Shown piece by piece: positions 62,842 through 64,000 of a stretch of 64,000 nt of DNA. Each line of letters starts with the position of its first letter. Position 1 is the first letter of the stretch. This DNA comes from Jannaschia sp. M317. Lineage in GTDB: Bacteria; Pseudomonadota; Alphaproteobacteria; Rhodobacterales; Rhodobacteraceae. The notes beneath the pieces are model-generated. The model saw nothing but the letters and a program-made list of their open reading frames with translations. It did not search any database and was not told the origin of the DNA. A program made the translations under genes and the position numbers. The stretch lies in assembly GCF_025141175.1 (NCBI RefSeq), contig NZ_CP081155.1:1889001-1953000 (forward strand), given 5' to 3'.

Positions 62842-63972
62842 ATGTCCCGTAACGTGATCGTCGGACTCGCCGTCCTGGTCGTGGCCGCCCTGGCCTGGAT
62901 CGTCATTGGCCGCACAACCGTCCCGGACGAGGTCGTCCAGACCCCGGCTCCGGCCGAAGAGGTCATCGAGACCGAAGCCGAAGCCGCCGTCGCGGAAATC
63001 GAAGCCGACACCACTGCCACCGCAGAGGCCGTCGAAGAGGCCGCGACCGATGCTGCCGCGACCGTGGAGGAGGCCGCCTCCGATGCCGCCGCTGCAGTTG
63101 GTGAGGCCGTGACCGACGCCACCGAGGCCGTCGAAGGCGCCGTGGCCGAAGCCGCTGAGGGGGCCGCCGCCCTGCTTGAGGACGCCGAAGCCGCTGCCGC
63201 AGACGCGGCCAACGCCGTCGGCGATGCCCTGGCTGGTGCCACCGAAGAGGCCGGCGACGCCCTTCAGGTGACGGAAGAAGCCGCAGAAGAGGTGGCGACC
63301 GACGCGGTCGAAGCGACCGAAGAAGCCGCCGCAGCCGTGACCGAGGAAGCCAGCGAAGCCGCTGCCGCGACCGAGGCTGTTGCCGAAGAAGCCACCGAGG
63401 AAGCCGCAGAGGCCGTTGAGGCGACCGAAGCCGCCGCTGAAGAAGCTGCCGCCGAGGTGACCGAGGAGGCCAGCGAAGCCGCTGCCGCGACCGAGGTCGT
63501 TGCCGACGAAGCCACCGAAGAAGCCGCAGAGGCCGTTGAGGCGACCGAGGCCGCCGCTGAAGAGGCCGCCGCCGAGGAGGCCGGCGAAGCCGCTGCCGCA
63601 ACGGACGCCGCTGCCGAAGAAGCCACCGAGGAAGCCGCAGAGGCCGTTGAGGCGACCGAGGCCGCCGCTGAAGAAGCTGCCGCCGAGGTGACCGAGGAAG
63701 CCAGCGAAGCCGCTGCCGCAACGGACGCCGCTGTCGAAGAGGCCGCCGACACCACCGAGGCTGTTGAGGTTCCCTCGACCGAGGCAGGCCTGGCTGAGCT
63801 GCTCTCTCCGGAGACGTTCTCTGCCGATGCTCTGCTGGGGTACGTGGAACAGTCTGACCTGAACGTCATCGCGAAGACCGCGCTGTCGACCGCGATCGAG
63901 CAGGCGCGCAACAATCCCGATCTGGTCCCCGCCGCCATCGAGGCGCTCAAGGCTCAGTTCGGCGTCGAGTAA
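62842..63972 (+). CDS. Membrane-anchored Ala/Glu-rich repeat protein of unknown function
   Basis: 376 residues. One N-terminal transmembrane helix (about 4-24, VIVGLAVLVVAALAWIVIG) is followed by an extremely Ala/Glu/Thr-rich region (about 40-305) that reads as an acidic helical rod, built partly of tandem 40-residue units (VTEEASEAAAATEAVAEEAT, then EEAAEAVEATEAAAEEAAAE). A short globular C-terminal domain (about 312-376, GLAELLSPETFSADALLGYV, then DLNVIAKTALSTAIEQARNN) ends in AQFGVE. GAGGAGACCC precedes the ATG. Similar membrane-anchored Ala/Glu rods occur in Rhodobacteraceae. No function is known. Confidence 0.75.
   Translation: MSRNVIVGLAVLVVAALAWIVIGRTTVPDEVVQTPAPAEEVIETEAEAAVAEIEADTTATAEAVEEAATDAAATVEEAASDAAAAVGEAVTDATEAVEGAVAEAAEGAAALLEDAEAAAADAANAVGDALAGATEEAGDALQVTEEAAEEVATDAVEATEEAAAAVTEEASEAAAATEAVAEEATEEAAEAVEATEAAAEEAAAEVTEEASEAAAATEVVADEATEEAAEAVEATEAAAEEAAAEEAGEAAAATDAAAEEATEEAAEAVEATEAAAEEAAAEVTEEASEAAAATDAAVEEAADTTEAVEVPSTEAGLAELLSPETFSADALLGYVEQSDLNVIAKTALSTAIEQARNNPDLVPAAIEALKAQFGVE
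63337..63740 (+). repeat. Coding tandem repeat with 120-bp period
   Basis: Units begin at 63337, 63457, 63577 and 63688; the first two are 120 bp, the third 111 bp (it lacks a VTE triplet) and the fourth breaks off after about 50 bp. They are close to identical at the DNA level within the Ala/Glu-rich gene. Such repeats gain and lose units by slippage or recombination; copy number may vary among strains or be mis-assembled. Confidence 0.85.
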
Positions 63973-64000
63973 GTTACGAGTTACCTGTTACCAACGGGCC

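Noticed and set aside
63337..63740. The 120-bp tandem repeat as a CRISPR-like or non-coding array
   Set aside because: There are no unique spacers, the units are in frame throughout and encode the Ala/Glu-rich rod.

Overview
The window reads as chromosomal DNA of an alphaproteobacterium of the family Rhodobacteraceae (roseobacter type). The grounds are uniformly high G+C by eye, the ilvB variant with GEAS in the thiamine-diphosphate motif, a three-gene TRAP transporter, a zwf-pgl-pgi cluster, an sdhE/XRE pair, matB, an infC that starts with ATC, and many short GC-rich intergenic hairpins. No rRNA, tRNA or CRISPR array was seen. Almost the whole window is housekeeping or metabolic core; the one clearly accessory stretch is about 37.4-41.0 kb.

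Layout. 0-3 kb: ilvN (cut by the window edge) and ilvB on the minus strand, with a plus-strand EF-hand gene between them, and a full transcription attenuator in front of ilvB (14-residue Leu/Val/Ile leader peptide, antiterminator, terminator). 3-8.6 kb: a decayed NTF2-like gene, an SbtA-type bicarbonate transporter divergent from a LysR regulator across a perfect palindrome, a LysE exporter, and an overlapping aldolase / mutarotase-like / YaiI run followed by a cupin. 8.6-14.7 kb: trpE downstream of a PpiD-like chaperone, a class I aminotransferase, ssb and a lytic transglycosylase. 14.7-19.3 kb: a NarL-type response regulator and its likely Cache-domain kinase, with a glycoside hydrolase-like gene between them, then a GNAT gene. 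19.3-26 kb: a molybdopterin oxidoreductase and a TRAP transporter with an oversized large permease. 26-37.3 kb: two overlapping cyclophilins, a DUF3179 protein, tyrS, anmK, the glucose-6-phosphate genes zwf-pgl-pgi behind a LacI-like palindrome, an aldo/keto reductase and xthA.

37.4-41.0 kb is a lower-G+C island: a membrane protein overlapping a DUF6471 protein, a divergent IS1595-type transposase with no visible terminal repeats, a Panacea (DUF4065) antitoxin overlapping a probable toxin, and a small unknown protein. Both edges carry pieces of the same intergenic motif. 41-49.3 kb: an unknown gene and a DUF4344 metallopeptidase overlapping aatA, XRE-sdhE, an LdtR-like MarR regulator, a striking pair of perfect palindromes inside an outer stem, tig, a PQQ-type dehydrogenase and matB. 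49.3-57 kb: a Tat-exported nucleotidase, a ribbon-helix-helix protein, small ferredoxin-fold and VOC proteins, two methyltransferases, rpsF-rpsR-rplI, YceI, and a DUF1203 gene broken by a one-base loss in a C6 run. 57-64 kb: an OmpA-family protein with four paired-cysteine repeats, then xdhC, coxS and coxM without the catalytic coxL, infC, and an Ala/Glu-rich membrane-anchored protein built on 120-bp tandem repeats.

The observations most worth following are the ilv attenuator, the PanA toxin-antitoxin and transposase island, the double palindrome at 44.8 kb, the xdhC ribosome-binding site buried in the preceding terminator, the missing coxL, the hydrolase inside a two-component locus, and the cysteine-repeat OmpA protein. 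Annotation used reading of the sequence and family knowledge only; no database search was run.
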